A DNA stretch of 64,000 nt from CAVORB01 sp963698495 (GCA_963698495.1 CAVORB010000009.1:124001-188000), one strand, 5' to 3'. Numbered from the stretch's first letter, positions 37,826-48,602 are shown. Translations and numbers: made by a program. The notes: a model not told the origin generated them from the sequence alone.

Positions 37826-38644
37826 ATGAAAACAAGACATGTATTACACGCGGGCGCCTTGGCGTGCTCGGCGCTCGCGTCGTTCCCGTTGCTCGCCGCC
37901 ACGCCTGCGGAGATCGCCCAGGCGGAGTACGACCAGGTGATGGCCTTGGAGCCGAATCTGGACAACGGCCGCAAGGTCTATCTCACCTGCACCGTCTGCC
38001 ACCGGCCGGAGGGCTGGGGCAGCATGGACGGCGCCTATCCCCAGATCGCCGGTCAGCTGCGCACCGTCATCATCAAGCAGCTGGCGGACATCCGCGCCCG
38101 GAACCGCGACAATCCGTTGATGTACCCGTTCTCGATACCGCGCATCCTGGGGGGGCCGCAGAGTATCGCGGACGTGGCCGCGTACGTCGAGGCGCTGCCC
38201 ATGACGCCGCATAACGGCGTCGGCCCCGGGGTGGATCTGGAGCTCGGAAAGCAGCTCTACGCGGACAACTGCGTGAAGTGCCACGGCAAGCAGGGCGAGG
38301 GGAACGAGAAAGACCACATGCCGGCCATCGCCGGTCAGCACTACAACTATCTGGTGCGTCAGTTCGACATGATCCGCAGCGGGCGCCGCAAGAACTCAGA
38401 CCCGAAGATGGTCAAGCAGATCAAGGGGTTCACCGCCCGCGAGGAGGCGGCCGTGCTGGACTACACCTCGCGTCTGCGCCCGCCGGCGGAGAAGCTGGCG
38501 CAGGACGGCTGGACCAATCCGGACTTCCCCCACTACGTGCGCCCGCCCATGCCGGAGCCACCGCCGATTCCGGCCATGCCGGAGCCGCCGCCCATGCCGG
38601 CGATGCCGGAGCCTCCGCAGCCGCCGGAGTACCCGCACCGCTGA
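37826..38644 (+). CDS. Diheme cytochrome c (c4-like) with Pro/Met tail
   Basis: A 272-residue periplasmic protein. Signal peptide (residues 1-25), two class I heme motifs CTVCH (55-59) and CVKCH (149-153), each with later Met candidates (MYPFSIPRILGG; KMVKQIKGFT). The layout, two similar halves of about 95 residues, fits cytochrome c4 types that pass electrons to terminal oxidases or other acceptors. The C-terminus carries an extra tail of three repeats (MPEPPPIPA, MPEPPPMPA, MPEPPQPPE) not found in standard c4. GGAGG precedes the ATG. A hairpin follows the stop. Confidence 0.88.
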   Translation: MKTRHVLHAGALACSALASFPLLAATPAEIAQAEYDQVMALEPNLDNGRKVYLTCTVCHRPEGWGSMDGAYPQIAGQLRTVIIKQLADIRARNRDNPLMYPFSIPRILGGPQSIADVAAYVEALPMTPHNGVGPGVDLELGKQLYADNCVKCHGKQGEGNEKDHMPAIAGQHYNYLVRQFDMIRSGRRKNSDPKMVKQIKGFTAREEAAVLDYTSRLRPPAEKLAQDGWTNPDFPHYVRPPMPEPPPIPAMPEPPPMPAMPEPPQPPEYPHR

Positions 38645-38665
38645 GGCTGGCTAGGGTCTGGTGAT

Positions 38666-38695
38666 GTGGAACGGGGCGTCACGCCCCGTTTCCAC
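38666..38695. terminator. Bidirectional hairpin between convergent genes
   Basis: AACGGGGCG-TCA-CGCCCCGTT extended by GTGG/CCAC lies between the cytochrome stop and the convergent DUF815 gene. No long T-run is present on either side. Confidence 0.45.
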
Positions 38696-38773
38696 GTCTG
38701 GCGGCAACTTCGCCCCATCTGCGGGTTTCCTGCCTTGCCGATGGGAGGTGGGCGCTGGAGTGTTCGGAACCCT

Positions 38774-39634
38774 TTAGGGTCCCCTCTGTCCCGCATAGTC
38801 GCGGGCGAACTGCCAGGCGGTGCGCCCGCTGCGCGACCCACGCCGCAGCGCCCACTGCAGCGCAGCGCGCTCGATCTCCTCGTGGTTGCTCGCCGCCGCG
38901 CCGAGCCGCCGCAGCCAGTGGTGGACGACGGCGAGATATTCGGCCTGTGTGAAGGGGTGGAAGGCGATCCAGAGCCCGAAGCGGTCCGAGAGCGAGATCT
39001 TCTCTTCCACGCTCTCGCCCTGGTGAATCTCCCCGTCCACCAGCCGCGCCTCCCGATTCTCGCGCTGGAACTCGGGCATCAGGTGTCGGCGGTTGGAGGT
39101 CGCGTAGATCAGCAGGTTGTCCGGCGCGGCGCTGATGGAGCCCTCCAGCGCCGCCTTCAGCGCCTTGTAGCCGGTTTCGTTGGCCTCGAAGGAGAGGTCG
39201 TCGCAGAAGACGAGGAAACGCTCCGAACGGTAGCGCACCAGCTCCAGGATGTCGGGCAGGTCCACCAGGTCGTCCTTGTCCACCTCGATCAGGCGCAGTC
39301 CATGGCCCCGCAGCTCGTTGAACAGGGCCTTGACAAGGGACGACTTGCCGGTCCCCCTGGAGCCCCAGAGCAGCACATTGTTGGCGCTCCTGCCGGCGAG
39401 GAACTGGCGGGTGTTGCGCTCGATCTCCGCCCTTTGGTGCTCCAGGCACAGCAGATCGCCGATGGCGACGCGATGCGGATGGGGTATCGCCTGCAGCTTG
39501 CCGTGGCCGCGCTCCTTGCGCCAGCGGAAGGCCTGAGCACTCCAGTCCGGAGTCGCCGGTGCTGGCGGCAGCAGGTCTTCGATCCGCTCGAGCAGCGCCG
39601 CCGCGCGATCGATGAGCTCAGAGACGTCGCTCAC
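38774..39634 (-). CDS. DUF815 family AAA-type ATPase
   Basis: A 286-residue P-loop protein: LLCLEHQRAEIERNTRQFL, Walker A LLWGSRGTGKSSLVKAL, Walker B ERFLVFCDDLSFEANE, sensor region NLLIYATSNRRHLMPEF, SLSDRFGLWIAFHPFTQ. These match DUF815 across the chain. Substrate is unknown. It starts at a GTG overlapping the stop of the GGDEF-EAL gene (GTGA), so the two are translationally coupled. Confidence 0.88.
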   Translation of the reverse strand: MSDVSELIDRAAALLERIEDLLPPAPATPDWSAQAFRWRKERGHGKLQAIPHPHRVAIGDLLCLEHQRAEIERNTRQFLAGRSANNVLLWGSRGTGKSSLVKALFNELRGHGLRLIEVDKDDLVDLPDILELVRYRSERFLVFCDDLSFEANETGYKALKAALEGSISAAPDNLLIYATSNRRHLMPEFQRENREARLVDGEIHQGESVEEKISLSDRFGLWIAFHPFTQAEYLAVVHHWLRRLGAAASNHEEIERAALQWALRRGSRSGRTAWQFARDYAGQRGP

Positions 39635-41508
39635 AAGGCGGCGCGCTGCAGCGGGCGCTCGATCACGGCGTCGGCGAGCGTCAGGCCGTCAACGAGCACC
39701 GGTTCGCCGACGGCGTAGCCTTGGGCGAAGTCGACGTTCAGCGCCCGCAGCTGGTTGACCGTGGCCTTGTCCTCCGCCCACTCGGCGATGGTCCGCAGGC
39801 CCAGCACGTGGCCGATCTGGTTGATCGAATCCACCAGGGCGTGGTTCACGGGATCTTCGGTCATGCCGCGCACGAAGCTGCCGTCGATCTTCAGGTAGTC
39901 AACCGGCAGCTCGCGCAGATAACTGTAGGAGGACAGGCCGGTGCCGAAATCGTCCAGGGCGAAGCTGCAGCCGAGGGCGGAGAGCTCTTCCATGAAGGTG
40001 CGCGCCTGCTCCAGCTTGCGCACCGCCGCCGTTTCGGTGATCTCGAAGCAGATGCTCTGGTAAGGGACGTCCCACTCGGTGAACTGGCGCTTGAGGTAGC
40101 GCAGGAACCCCTCGTCCATGATCGATGTCCCGGACAGGTTGACCGCGAACAGGAAGCTGTCGCAGCCCTGGGCATGCCAGGCGCGGAGGTTCTGCGCCTG
40201 CAGGCTGAACAGGTGGTTGATGATCCAACGGTCGACCGACGGCATCAGGATGTAACGTTCGGCGGCGGGGATGAAGTCGTCCGGGATCACTGGGGTTCCG
40301 CTCTCGTCCACCATCCTGACCAGGACCTCGAAGTGGCGCTTCGAGTCGCCGGCGGCGATCGGCACGATGGGCTGCGCATAGAGCCGGAAGCGCCCGTCGC
40401 TCAGGGCGCGGGAGATGGTGGAGACGAGGCGCATGTCGCCATGGTGGCGGACGAGCTCCGTGTCTCCCTCGTGATAGACGTGGATCCGGTCGCGGCCATG
40501 CCGCTTGGCCATCTCGCAGGCGACGTCGGCCTTGCTGAGGATGCTGGATGCGCCTTCGCTGGCAACGGTGAACTCGACGAGCCCGATGCTGACGGCGACG
40601 TCGAAGGACTGGTCGCGCGAGGTGAACAGGAAGCTGCGCACGGTCTGCATGAAGCCGTCGCAGATGTGGGTGGCTTCCTCGGCTGTGCAGTTGAGAAGCA
40701 GGGCGCCGAACTCATCGCCGCCGAGGCGGGCGATGATCTCGGTTCCGCGCATCTTGGACTCGAACAGGACGGCGATCTGCTGCAGCAGCTCGTCGCCGGC
40801 TTCGTGCCCGCAGGTGTCGTTGACCAGCTTGAACTGGTCGACGTCCACGTAGCACAGGGCATGCGGACCAGCCCCAGCCAGGTCCCGGTCGAGGAGCTGC
40901 GACAGCCTGTGCTCGAACTCCCTGCGGTTGGGCAGGCCCGTGAGGACGTCGTGGTGCTCCAGGAACACCAGCTTCTCCTCGTTGTGCGCGTGCTCTGTCA
41001 GATCCTGGGCCACGATCAGCAGGTGCGGCTGGCCGTCGAAATGGGCGGTGCTCACCCACAGGCGGACCGGAAACTCCTCGCCCCCTCTGCGCAGTCCGCT
41101 GCTCTCGCGCACCAGGGTGGGGGAATCGATGCCGGGCTGCTCGGCCATCAGGGTCCCGAGGCTCGCCGTGGAGAAGAACTCCGGCAGCAGCTTGAAGACC
41201 TCGGTATGCAGGACGTCCACCGCCAGACGGCCGAACATCATCTCGGCGGCGGGATTGAACAGCTCGATGCGGCCCTCCGCGTCGGTGAGCACCATGCCCT
41301 CCGTCGTGGCCGCGAGCACGGCCTGCAGTTTGAGCTGACCCTCGCTCAGCTCAGCCTTGACCCGCTCTGCATCACGGCTCTGCCCTATGAGCCGCCGATA
41401 GAACGGGATGCCGGCAAACAGCAGGGCCGCAGCCAATGCCAGCGCCAGGGCCACGCGCCCGAACACCAGCGCGAGGGTTTGATCCCAACTCAGGCGGTCC
41501 TCGAGCAC
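39631..41508 (-). CDS. PAS-GGDEF-EAL protein (main part, frameshifted)
   Basis: A 625-residue part with a membrane helix (VALALALAAALLFAGIPFY), a PAS domain (LKLQAVLAATTEGMVLTDAE), GGDEF (ARLGGDEFGALL intact; I-site position reads RGTE, so product inhibition may be altered) and EAL. The EAL motif is EVL (FEVLVRMV), but NLSG, FEITET, DDFGTGLSS and LKIDGSFV are present, so phosphodiesterase activity is still plausible. It makes or degrades c-di-GMP. The frame stays open upstream to about 41645, where it joins the sensor half at 41609-42253 through a one-base shift in a run of five G. Confidence 0.85.
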   Translation of the reverse strand: MLEDRLSWDQTLALVFGRVALALALAAALLFAGIPFYRRLIGQSRDAERVKAELSEGQLKLQAVLAATTEGMVLTDAEGRIELFNPAAEMMFGRLAVDVLHTEVFKLLPEFFSTASLGTLMAEQPGIDSPTLVRESSGLRRGGEEFPVRLWVSTAHFDGQPHLLIVAQDLTEHAHNEEKLVFLEHHDVLTGLPNRREFEHRLSQLLDRDLAGAGPHALCYVDVDQFKLVNDTCGHEAGDELLQQIAVLFESKMRGTEIIARLGGDEFGALLLNCTAEEATHICDGFMQTVRSFLFTSRDQSFDVAVSIGLVEFTVASEGASSILSKADVACEMAKRHGRDRIHVYHEGDTELVRHHGDMRLVSTISRALSDGRFRLYAQPIVPIAAGDSKRHFEVLVRMVDESGTPVIPDDFIPAAERYILMPSVDRWIINHLFSLQAQNLRAWHAQGCDSFLFAVNLSGTSIMDEGFLRYLKRQFTEWDVPYQSICFEITETAAVRKLEQARTFMEELSALGCSFALDDFGTGLSSYSYLRELPVDYLKIDGSFVRGMTEDPVNHALVDSINQIGHVLGLRTIAEWAEDKATVNQLRALNVDFAQGYAVGEPVLVDGLTLADAVIERPLQRAAL

Positions 41509-41608
41509 CCAGCCGGTGTCCGCCAGCGGGAGGCGCGCGAGCAGCGGGCCGAGCCGCCCCGCCGCGTCTGCCTCCCCGTCCGATTCGCCGCCGGAAGCGT
41601 CGGGGATG

Positions 41609-42253
41609 TCAAGCGCGGGAGCGCAATCGCAGGCTGTGGCCGCCGGGGGCGGCCGCCGCGATGGGGCCGCACAGCTGTTGGCAACCGACGCTGATCAGCA
41701 GGCCGCCGGCGCGGTCGCCGCTGCTCTGCCAGGTGGTGGCGAGATCGGCGCTCTCGGGTCTACCGGCGTGGCCGGTGATCCGCAGGCTCGGGGCGGCGCC
41801 GCGCAGTAATTGGCGCAGGTGGACCAGGCTCGCGCCGTGAAAGGTCCCGCCCAAGGCGACGATCCGCCCGTTGCCCGCGTTCAGGACCAGGGCCTTCTGG
41901 GCTTCCGGAAACTCGAGCTGCAGCAGTAACCAGAGGCTGTCGATGAGCGCCGGTGAGTCCGGGGACGCCGCGACTGCCCCCAGCAGGGCCTGTTCCCGGC
42001 TGGCGAAGCCGCGCAGCCGCGCCTCCATCTCATGCATCCGCGCGTGAATGGTCTCCGCCACCGAAGCGGTCGCCTGACGGGCGAGGGCCTTCTCGTATCC
42101 CAGGCGAAGGCGGATCTGGTCCCAGGCGGACCAGATGAGCAGCAGCGTCAAGAGGGTCGAGAACAGGAGCATCGCGCTCCTGATGCGTTGCGGGTCGCTT
42201 GCCGCCTGGCCCGCCGAGCCGCGAACGGGAGTGCTGCCGTTAGGCCTCTTCAT
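41609..42253 (-). CDS. GGDEF-EAL protein, N-terminal sensor fragment
   Basis: This frame gives the start of the same protein: a membrane helix (LLFSTLLTLLLIWSAWDQI), a periplasmic coiled segment (ATASVAETIHARMHEMEARL) and a sensor domain (PEAQKALVLNAGNGRIVALG). It departs from the true frame near 41645, after which its last residues are unlikely to be real. With the main part it would form a two-helix membrane receptor of about 850 residues. Confidence 0.65.
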   Translation of the reverse strand: MKRPNGSTPVRGSAGQAASDPQRIRSAMLLFSTLLTLLLIWSAWDQIRLRLGYEKALARQATASVAETIHARMHEMEARLRGFASREQALLGAVAASPDSPALIDSLWLLLQLEFPEAQKALVLNAGNGRIVALGGTFHGASLVHLRQLLRGAAPSLRITGHAGRPESADLATTWQSSGDRAGGLLISVGCQQLCGPIAAAAPGGHSLRLRSRA

Positions 42254-42293
42254 GAACCCGGTTCGCGCGTTGGGCTGGGCGCATCATGCCGGT

Positions 42294-43962
<1,669 letters not shown>

Positions 43963-44111
43963 GGTTTGGAAACGTATGATGAGCCTTGTGGTTATGCGTA
44001 GCGTGGGCGCTGCCCGCGCCTCTTTGCGGTTATTGGATATCTGATTATTTCACAAAAGATAGCTGCCGTATCCGGGACTGGGACAAGAGACGGGGGCGGC
44101 GGCCGAGGAAA

Positions 44112-45206
44112 ATGATGAGCACACCCCGGATTCCCTTCATCGGATTCGTCGCTCCCAGCGGCAGCGGTAAGACGACCCTGCTCAAGAAGCTGGTGCCGGT
44201 GCTGAGAGGTCGGGGGCTGCGTGTGGGCTACCTCAAGCATGCCCATCACACCTTCGATCTCGACCTCCCCGGCAAGGACAGCTACGAGATCCGCGAGGCC
44301 GGCGCGCAGCAGACCCTGCTCGCCTCCAGCGAGCGCTGGGCCCTTCAGGTCGAGAACCGGGAGAAGGGCGAGGACCCCGACCTCGCGGCGATGCTGGCCA
44401 GGTTCGAGGCAGATCGATTGGATCTGGTCCTGGTCGAGGGTTTCAAGCACGCCGCCTATCCCAAGATCGAGGTCCACCGCACCGTCGTCGGCAAGCCGCC
44501 CCTCTACCCGGACGACCCGGACATCGTCGCCGTAGCGACCGACAGATCCCTGCCCGGGGACGACCATCCGCCCGAGCTGCCGGTCGAGGATCCCGAGGCG
44601 ATCGCGGACTTCATCGTGCGGCGCGTCGAGCAGGGGATCTCGCTGCGGCGGGATCCACGTGCGGAGCTGGTGCGCTACTATCGCTGGCTGCGGCGTTTCG
44701 GCTGCAATGATTCTCATTCGGGCAACGCCTCGGTGCGCCTGGGCGACGGCTTCTGGGTCACCCCGACCGGTGCCTGCGCGGACACCCTGGAGCCCTCGGA
44801 TCTGGTGCTCTGTCCCCTCGATGGCCCCTGTCCGGAGGGTGCATCGCTGGACGCCCCGCTGCATCAACGCGTGTACCAGGGGCAGCCGGCGGCAACCTGT
44901 CTGCTCCACAGCCACGGCGCCTACTCGGTGGCGGTGAGCTTCGCCGGGCAGGATTTCCAGCCGGTGGACTTCGAGGGGCAGTACTACTTCGACCAGGTGC
45001 CGGTCCTGAGCATCGCTTACGAGGACTACCTGCCGCAGGCGCCCGAGGCCGTGGCCAAGGCCCTGGCCGATCAGAAGATCGCGATAGTGCGCGGTCACGG
45101 CGTCTACGCCTGGGGGGAGACCCTCGACCGCGCCTACAAATGGACCTGCTCGCTGGAGCTCTCCGCCAAGACCTACGTCATCGCGCGCCAGGCGGCGGCC
45201 TTGTGA
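44112..45206 (+). CDS. MobB GTPase fused to class II aldolase/adducin domain
   Basis: A 364-residue fusion. Residues 1-170 are MobB-like: Walker A GFVAPSGSGKTTLLKKL, VGYLKHAHHTFDLDLPGKDS, REAGAQQTLLASSERWAL, LVLVEGFKHAAYPKIEVHR. Residues 180-364 are a class II aldolase/adducin domain: CNDSHSGNASVRLGDGFWVT, LLHSHGAYSVAV (metal HxH) and IVRGHGVYAWG (third His). The usual catalytic Glu appears as Asp in SLDAPLHQRVY. MobB assists bis-MGD cofactor assembly; the aldolase half may act on a phosphosugar. GAGGAAA precedes ATG 44112. Confidence 0.85.
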   Translation: MMSTPRIPFIGFVAPSGSGKTTLLKKLVPVLRGRGLRVGYLKHAHHTFDLDLPGKDSYEIREAGAQQTLLASSERWALQVENREKGEDPDLAAMLARFEADRLDLVLVEGFKHAAYPKIEVHRTVVGKPPLYPDDPDIVAVATDRSLPGDDHPPELPVEDPEAIADFIVRRVEQGISLRRDPRAELVRYYRWLRRFGCNDSHSGNASVRLGDGFWVTPTGACADTLEPSDLVLCPLDGPCPEGASLDAPLHQRVYQGQPAATCLLHSHGAYSVAVSFAGQDFQPVDFEGQYYFDQVPVLSIAYEDYLPQAPEAVAKALADQKIAIVRGHGVYAWGETLDRAYKWTCSLELSAKTYVIARQAAAL

Positions 45207-45240
45207 CATCGCCCTCAGTGGCGGGGATCGGCGGTGACCA

Positions 45241-46491
45241 TCACCCGTCCCATGCCCGGCGCCAGCTCGAACTCGAACGGGGTGGGCAGATACTCGAGCG
45301 GCCACTCGGGTGAGACGTCCACCAGGGGGGAGGAGCCTGCACCAGCCGGTACAGGTCCTCGCAGCGGAAATGCTGGCGGTTCCAGGGGTCCTTGTTGAGG
45401 ACCAGCAGCGCCTGGCCGCTGCCGTTCGCGGACGCCTTCCACAGCAGCAGGAGGCCGGGATTGGGGTGCTCGAGGTGCTGAATCAGGCTCTCCTCCCGAA
45501 ACAGTGCGTGCTCCGTCTTGATCCGGTTCACCCGTGCGACGAAATCGGTGACGTCCACCGCCGGCGACTCCCAATGCTCGGGCCGGGTATTCACCACGTG
45601 CAGGGGGGTGCGGAACCCGAACTCGTATCCGATCGGCATCATGACCCCGGCGGAGAACAGCGCGGCGAACAGGTAGCGCTGCTTGAGAACGTCGAGGTTG
45701 CCGCCTGACTCGGCGAACAGGCGCGCGGTGTCGTGACTCTCGGGGAAGCTGATGGAGGGGGCGATCTGGCGGGTGAGCTCGTACTGCTCCAGCAGCCAGG
45801 GGCTCGAGAAATCCCACCACTTGGAGCTGTTGTAGATGGCGTCGAAGCCGGCGGAGGCGGTCTGTCTGGTTTGCTCTTGCGTACAGCCCAGGGTCTCCGC
45901 GACGAAGACCGTCTCGGGGTGCGCGCGCCGGATGCGCTCGATGAGGCGCTGCCAGAAGGTCACCGGAATCTGGTAGGCAGCGTCGCAGCGGAAGCCGGTG
46001 AATCCCAGGCCGACCAGGTACTCGACGATGTCACCGCAGTAGCGCAGCAGCCCCTCGCTGTCGCGCGAATGCCGGTGGTCGAACTGGGCGAGGTCGCGCC
46101 AGACGACCTTGGTGCCATCCTCTTCCACGCAAAAGGGATTGGCCACCCCGCCGCCGTCGCGCAGGAACCACTGAGGTCGCTCCGTCACGAGCTTGGCGTC
46201 GACCGCGCAATGGTTGACGACCAGGTCGATCATCATGCGCATGCCGAGGCGTTCGGCCTGCTTGACCATCTCCTTCACTTGGGTTTCCGGGCGCTTGCGC
46301 GAACGGGGTTTCAGCAGCGCGCGGTTGATCCGAAAGTAATCGGCGATGGAATACAGGCTGCCCGAGCGCCCGGGCTGCTGGATGGGGTTGACGAACACCC
46401 AGTCGAACCCCATTGCCGCGGCGCGCTCGAGGTGCGGCTGCCAGTCACTGAATGGCCCGGCGAGCAGGGGAAACAGGTTGTAGATCTTCAT
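45241..46491 (-). CDS. GH13 alpha-amylase-family enzyme (frameshifted C-terminus)
   Basis: A 416-residue frame. GH13 regions: MMIDLVVNHCAVDAKL (I), GFTGFRCDAAYQIP with nucleophile Asp (II), VFVAETLG with acid/base Glu (III), SFPESHDTARL (IV). FVNPIQQPGRSGSLYSIADY resembles GlgE-type maltosyltransferases, so activity on alpha-glucans or maltose-1-phosphate is possible. Near 45325-45330 (run of six G) the frame shifts; the true end reads LVDVSPEWPLEYLPTPFEFE and stops at 45215. It is the last gene of the glycogen cluster. Confidence 0.85.
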   Translation of the reverse strand: MKIYNLFPLLAGPFSDWQPHLERAAAMGFDWVFVNPIQQPGRSGSLYSIADYFRINRALLKPRSRKRPETQVKEMVKQAERLGMRMMIDLVVNHCAVDAKLVTERPQWFLRDGGGVANPFCVEEDGTKVVWRDLAQFDHRHSRDSEGLLRYCGDIVEYLVGLGFTGFRCDAAYQIPVTFWQRLIERIRRAHPETVFVAETLGCTQEQTRQTASAGFDAIYNSSKWWDFSSPWLLEQYELTRQIAPSISFPESHDTARLFAESGGNLDVLKQRYLFAALFSAGVMMPIGYEFGFRTPLHVVNTRPEHWESPAVDVTDFVARVNRIKTEHALFREESLIQHLEHPNPGLLLLWKASANGSGQALLVLNKDPWNRQHFRCEDLYRLVQAPPPWWTSHPSGRSSICPPRSSSSWRRAWDG

Positions 46492-46600
46492 GCGTGACTG
46501 ATTCTTGGTTGGCTGCGAGCCAGGGTACGCGGCCCACGGGTGGTCTCCAGGGCGCCGGAGATCGGCGGCGGACGGATCCTTCGATCAGCCGCGGTCTCGG

Positions 46601-47488
46601 CTACTTGTGGCGGATGTAGTCGTAGATGTTCAGGTAGTCGCGGCCCGGGATGTTCCACGAGTAGTCGCTGCGCATTGCGTTCTTCATCAGCTCCCGGAAA
46701 TGGTCCGGATGATGGTAGTAGCAGGCGATGGCGCGCCCGAGGGCGGACTCCAGACCGGCCAGGTCGTAATGCTCGAAGACATAGCCGTTGCGCTCGTGCA
46801 GCGGCAGGTGGGCGTGGTCCTTGTCGAACACCGTGTCCGCGAGCCCGCCGATGGCGCGCACGACCGGGATGGTCCCGTAGCGCAGCGCGATCAGCTGCGT
46901 CAGGCCACAGGGCTCGAAGCGGCTGGGCACCAGCATCATGTCTGCCCCGGCGTAGATCAGGTGGGCGAGGTCCTCGTCGAAGCCGATCTCCAGGTGGCAG
47001 TCTGGGCTGTCGTTGAGCATGCGCTTGAGGCCCCAGAAGTCGGCATTGATGCCGTGGTCCGGGCTCGAGCCCAGCAGGACGAACTGCGCGCCTCTTTCCA
47101 GGGCGTAGAAGATGGCGTGGCGCACCAGCTCCAGGCCCTTCTGCGGATCCAGGCGGCCGATGAAGGCGACGATGGGCTTATCGTTGTCCGCCAGCATCAA
47201 GCGGTGGCGCAGGGCGCGCTTGTTGTCGTACTTGCCGTCGATGGAGTCGATTCCGTAGCGCACCGGGATATGCCAGTCGATCTCCGGGTTCCAGACGTCG
47301 TAGTCGATGCCGTTGACGACCCCGCCGTATTTCATATGGTGCGTGTGCAGGGTCGGCTCCAGGCCGAAGCCCTGGCCCTGGTCCTTGGTCTCGAAGGCGT
47401 AGCGCGGCGAGACGGTGGTGACGAAGTTGGAGTAGACGATGCCGCCCTTGAGCAGGTTCAGGGCATTCGGGTTTTTGTTGTCGCGCAT
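46601..47488 (-). CDS. glgA: Glycogen synthase, C-terminal fragment
   Basis: The GT-B C-terminal domain of GlgA: FVTTVSPRYAFETKDQGQGF, PIVAFIGRLDPQKGLELVRH, MLVPSRFEPCGLTQLIALRY and GTIPVVRAIGGLADTV (conserved donor-binding Glu and Gly). It continues the protein at 47178-48602; the frames join near 47514-47516 (CCC versus CC). Confidence 0.85.
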   Translation of the reverse strand: MRDNKNPNALNLLKGGIVYSNFVTTVSPRYAFETKDQGQGFGLEPTLHTHHMKYGGVVNGIDYDVWNPEIDWHIPVRYGIDSIDGKYDNKRALRHRLMLADNDKPIVAFIGRLDPQKGLELVRHAIFYALERGAQFVLLGSSPDHGINADFWGLKRMLNDSPDCHLEIGFDEDLAHLIYAGADMMLVPSRFEPCGLTQLIALRYGTIPVVRAIGGLADTVFDKDHAHLPLHERNGYVFEHYDLAGLESALGRAIACYYHHPDHFRELMKNAMRSDYSWNIPGRDYLNIYDYIRHK

Positions 47489-48602
47489 CCGGTTGTGGTC
47501 GAAGAAGCGCTCCGGGCTGCTGCAGGCCGGTGGCGCGCAGCACCTCCATGCCGGTGACCCCCTGGTGCTTGAAGTTATGGATGGTCAGACAGGCACGGGA
47601 GTGGGTCATGCCCAGGTGCTGGTAGATCTCATAGAGGAAAACTGGCGCCAGCGCGGTCTGCCAGTCGTGGCAGTGGATGATGTCGGGATGCTTGCCGGAC
47701 TTGAGCAGGAACTCCATCGCCGCGCGGGCGAAGAAGGCAAAACGCATCACGTCGTCGTCGAAGCCGTAGATGCTGCCGCGGTTGAAGAAGTTGTCCTGGG
47801 AGTGGGGCTCGATGAAGAAGCACTTGCGCTCGTGCACGAAGCCGAAATAGACGGTGCAGTGGATGGCCCCGTCGTACCAGGGCACCCACAGGTCCTCGAA
47901 CACCGGGTGCAGCTCGAAGATATGGTCGTAGCGCAGGTTGTCGTACTTGGGGAGTATGATCTCCACGTGGTTGCCGCGGATGGCGAGCTCGCGCGACAGC
48001 CCGAACACCACGTCCGCCAGTCCGCCGACCTTGGCCACCGGGGCCATCTCTGGGGTGATGTGGACGATGAACAGGCTTGGGCCCTGGTGCGCCTCGGGCG
48101 CTTCCCCATATGGGGCCGGCTCCTGCTCCGGTACCGGTTCCTCGATGTGGACGGATTCCGCCTCGGCGGGGGCCGCGATCTCCTCTCCGGGGTAGGGCGC
48201 CGCCTCGGGCTCGGGCTTCGCCGGGGCTGGTGATCGCTGCTGCTCACCCGAGGACCGTGGCGTTGCGGGTGCGTTGTGGGTGGGGGGCTCCCGGGCCGCC
48301 GCGGCTTGCTCACCCGAGGTACGCTGTGCGGGTTCGGCCTTCGTTTCCGTCCGCGGGGACCTGCCCATCACGGGAGCGGCGCCCGGCCCAGACGGCCCCG
48401 GCGCAGCAGGCGGGGATCCGGGCTCCGCTGCCTGGGCTCGTGGCACGACCTTCTTGGCTGCCGGTCTCGCCCTCGCGCCAGGGGTGGCGGCGGCGGGCGA
48501 GCGGCTTGGGGCATCCGGTTGCCGCGCGGGGGAAGGCTTCCCTGGTTTCGCCTTGCGGCCGTCGGCCACAGACTTGTCTTTGCCCGGAGCTCTTTTCGCC
48601 AT
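47178..48602 (-). CDS. glgA: Glycogen synthase GlgA, N-terminal part with long extension
   Basis: The catalytic GT5 domain begins near residue 175: FIVHITPEMAPVAKVGGLAD carries the ADP-glucose-binding KxGGL (191-195), followed by VEIILPKYDN, HPDIIHCHDWQTALAPVFL and RACLTIHNFKHQGVTG. It elongates alpha-1,4-glucan. Residues 1-172 are an Ala/Pro/Lys-rich extension (KSVADGRKAKPGKPSPARQP at its start, acidic at its end) absent from standard GlgA. The genuine frame ends at about LRATGLQQP (47516); beyond that, read the fragment at 46601. The gene lies 98 bases downstream of glgB on the same strand. Confidence 0.9.
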   Translation of the reverse strand: MAKRAPGKDKSVADGRKAKPGKPSPARQPDAPSRSPAAATPGARARPAAKKVVPRAQAAEPGSPPAAPGPSGPGAAPVMGRSPRTETKAEPAQRTSGEQAAAAREPPTHNAPATPRSSGEQQRSPAPAKPEPEAAPYPGEEIAAPAEAESVHIEEPVPEQEPAPYGEAPEAHQGPSLFIVHITPEMAPVAKVGGLADVVFGLSRELAIRGNHVEIILPKYDNLRYDHIFELHPVFEDLWVPWYDGAIHCTVYFGFVHERKCFFIEPHSQDNFFNRGSIYGFDDDVMRFAFFARAAMEFLLKSGKHPDIIHCHDWQTALAPVFLYEIYQHLGMTHSRACLTIHNFKHQGVTGMEVLRATGLQQPGALLRPQPDARQQKPECPEPAQGRHRLLQLRHHRLAALRLRDQGPGPGLRPGADPAHAPYEIRRGRQRHRLRRLEPGDRLAYPGALRNRLHRRQVRQQARPAPPLDAGGQR

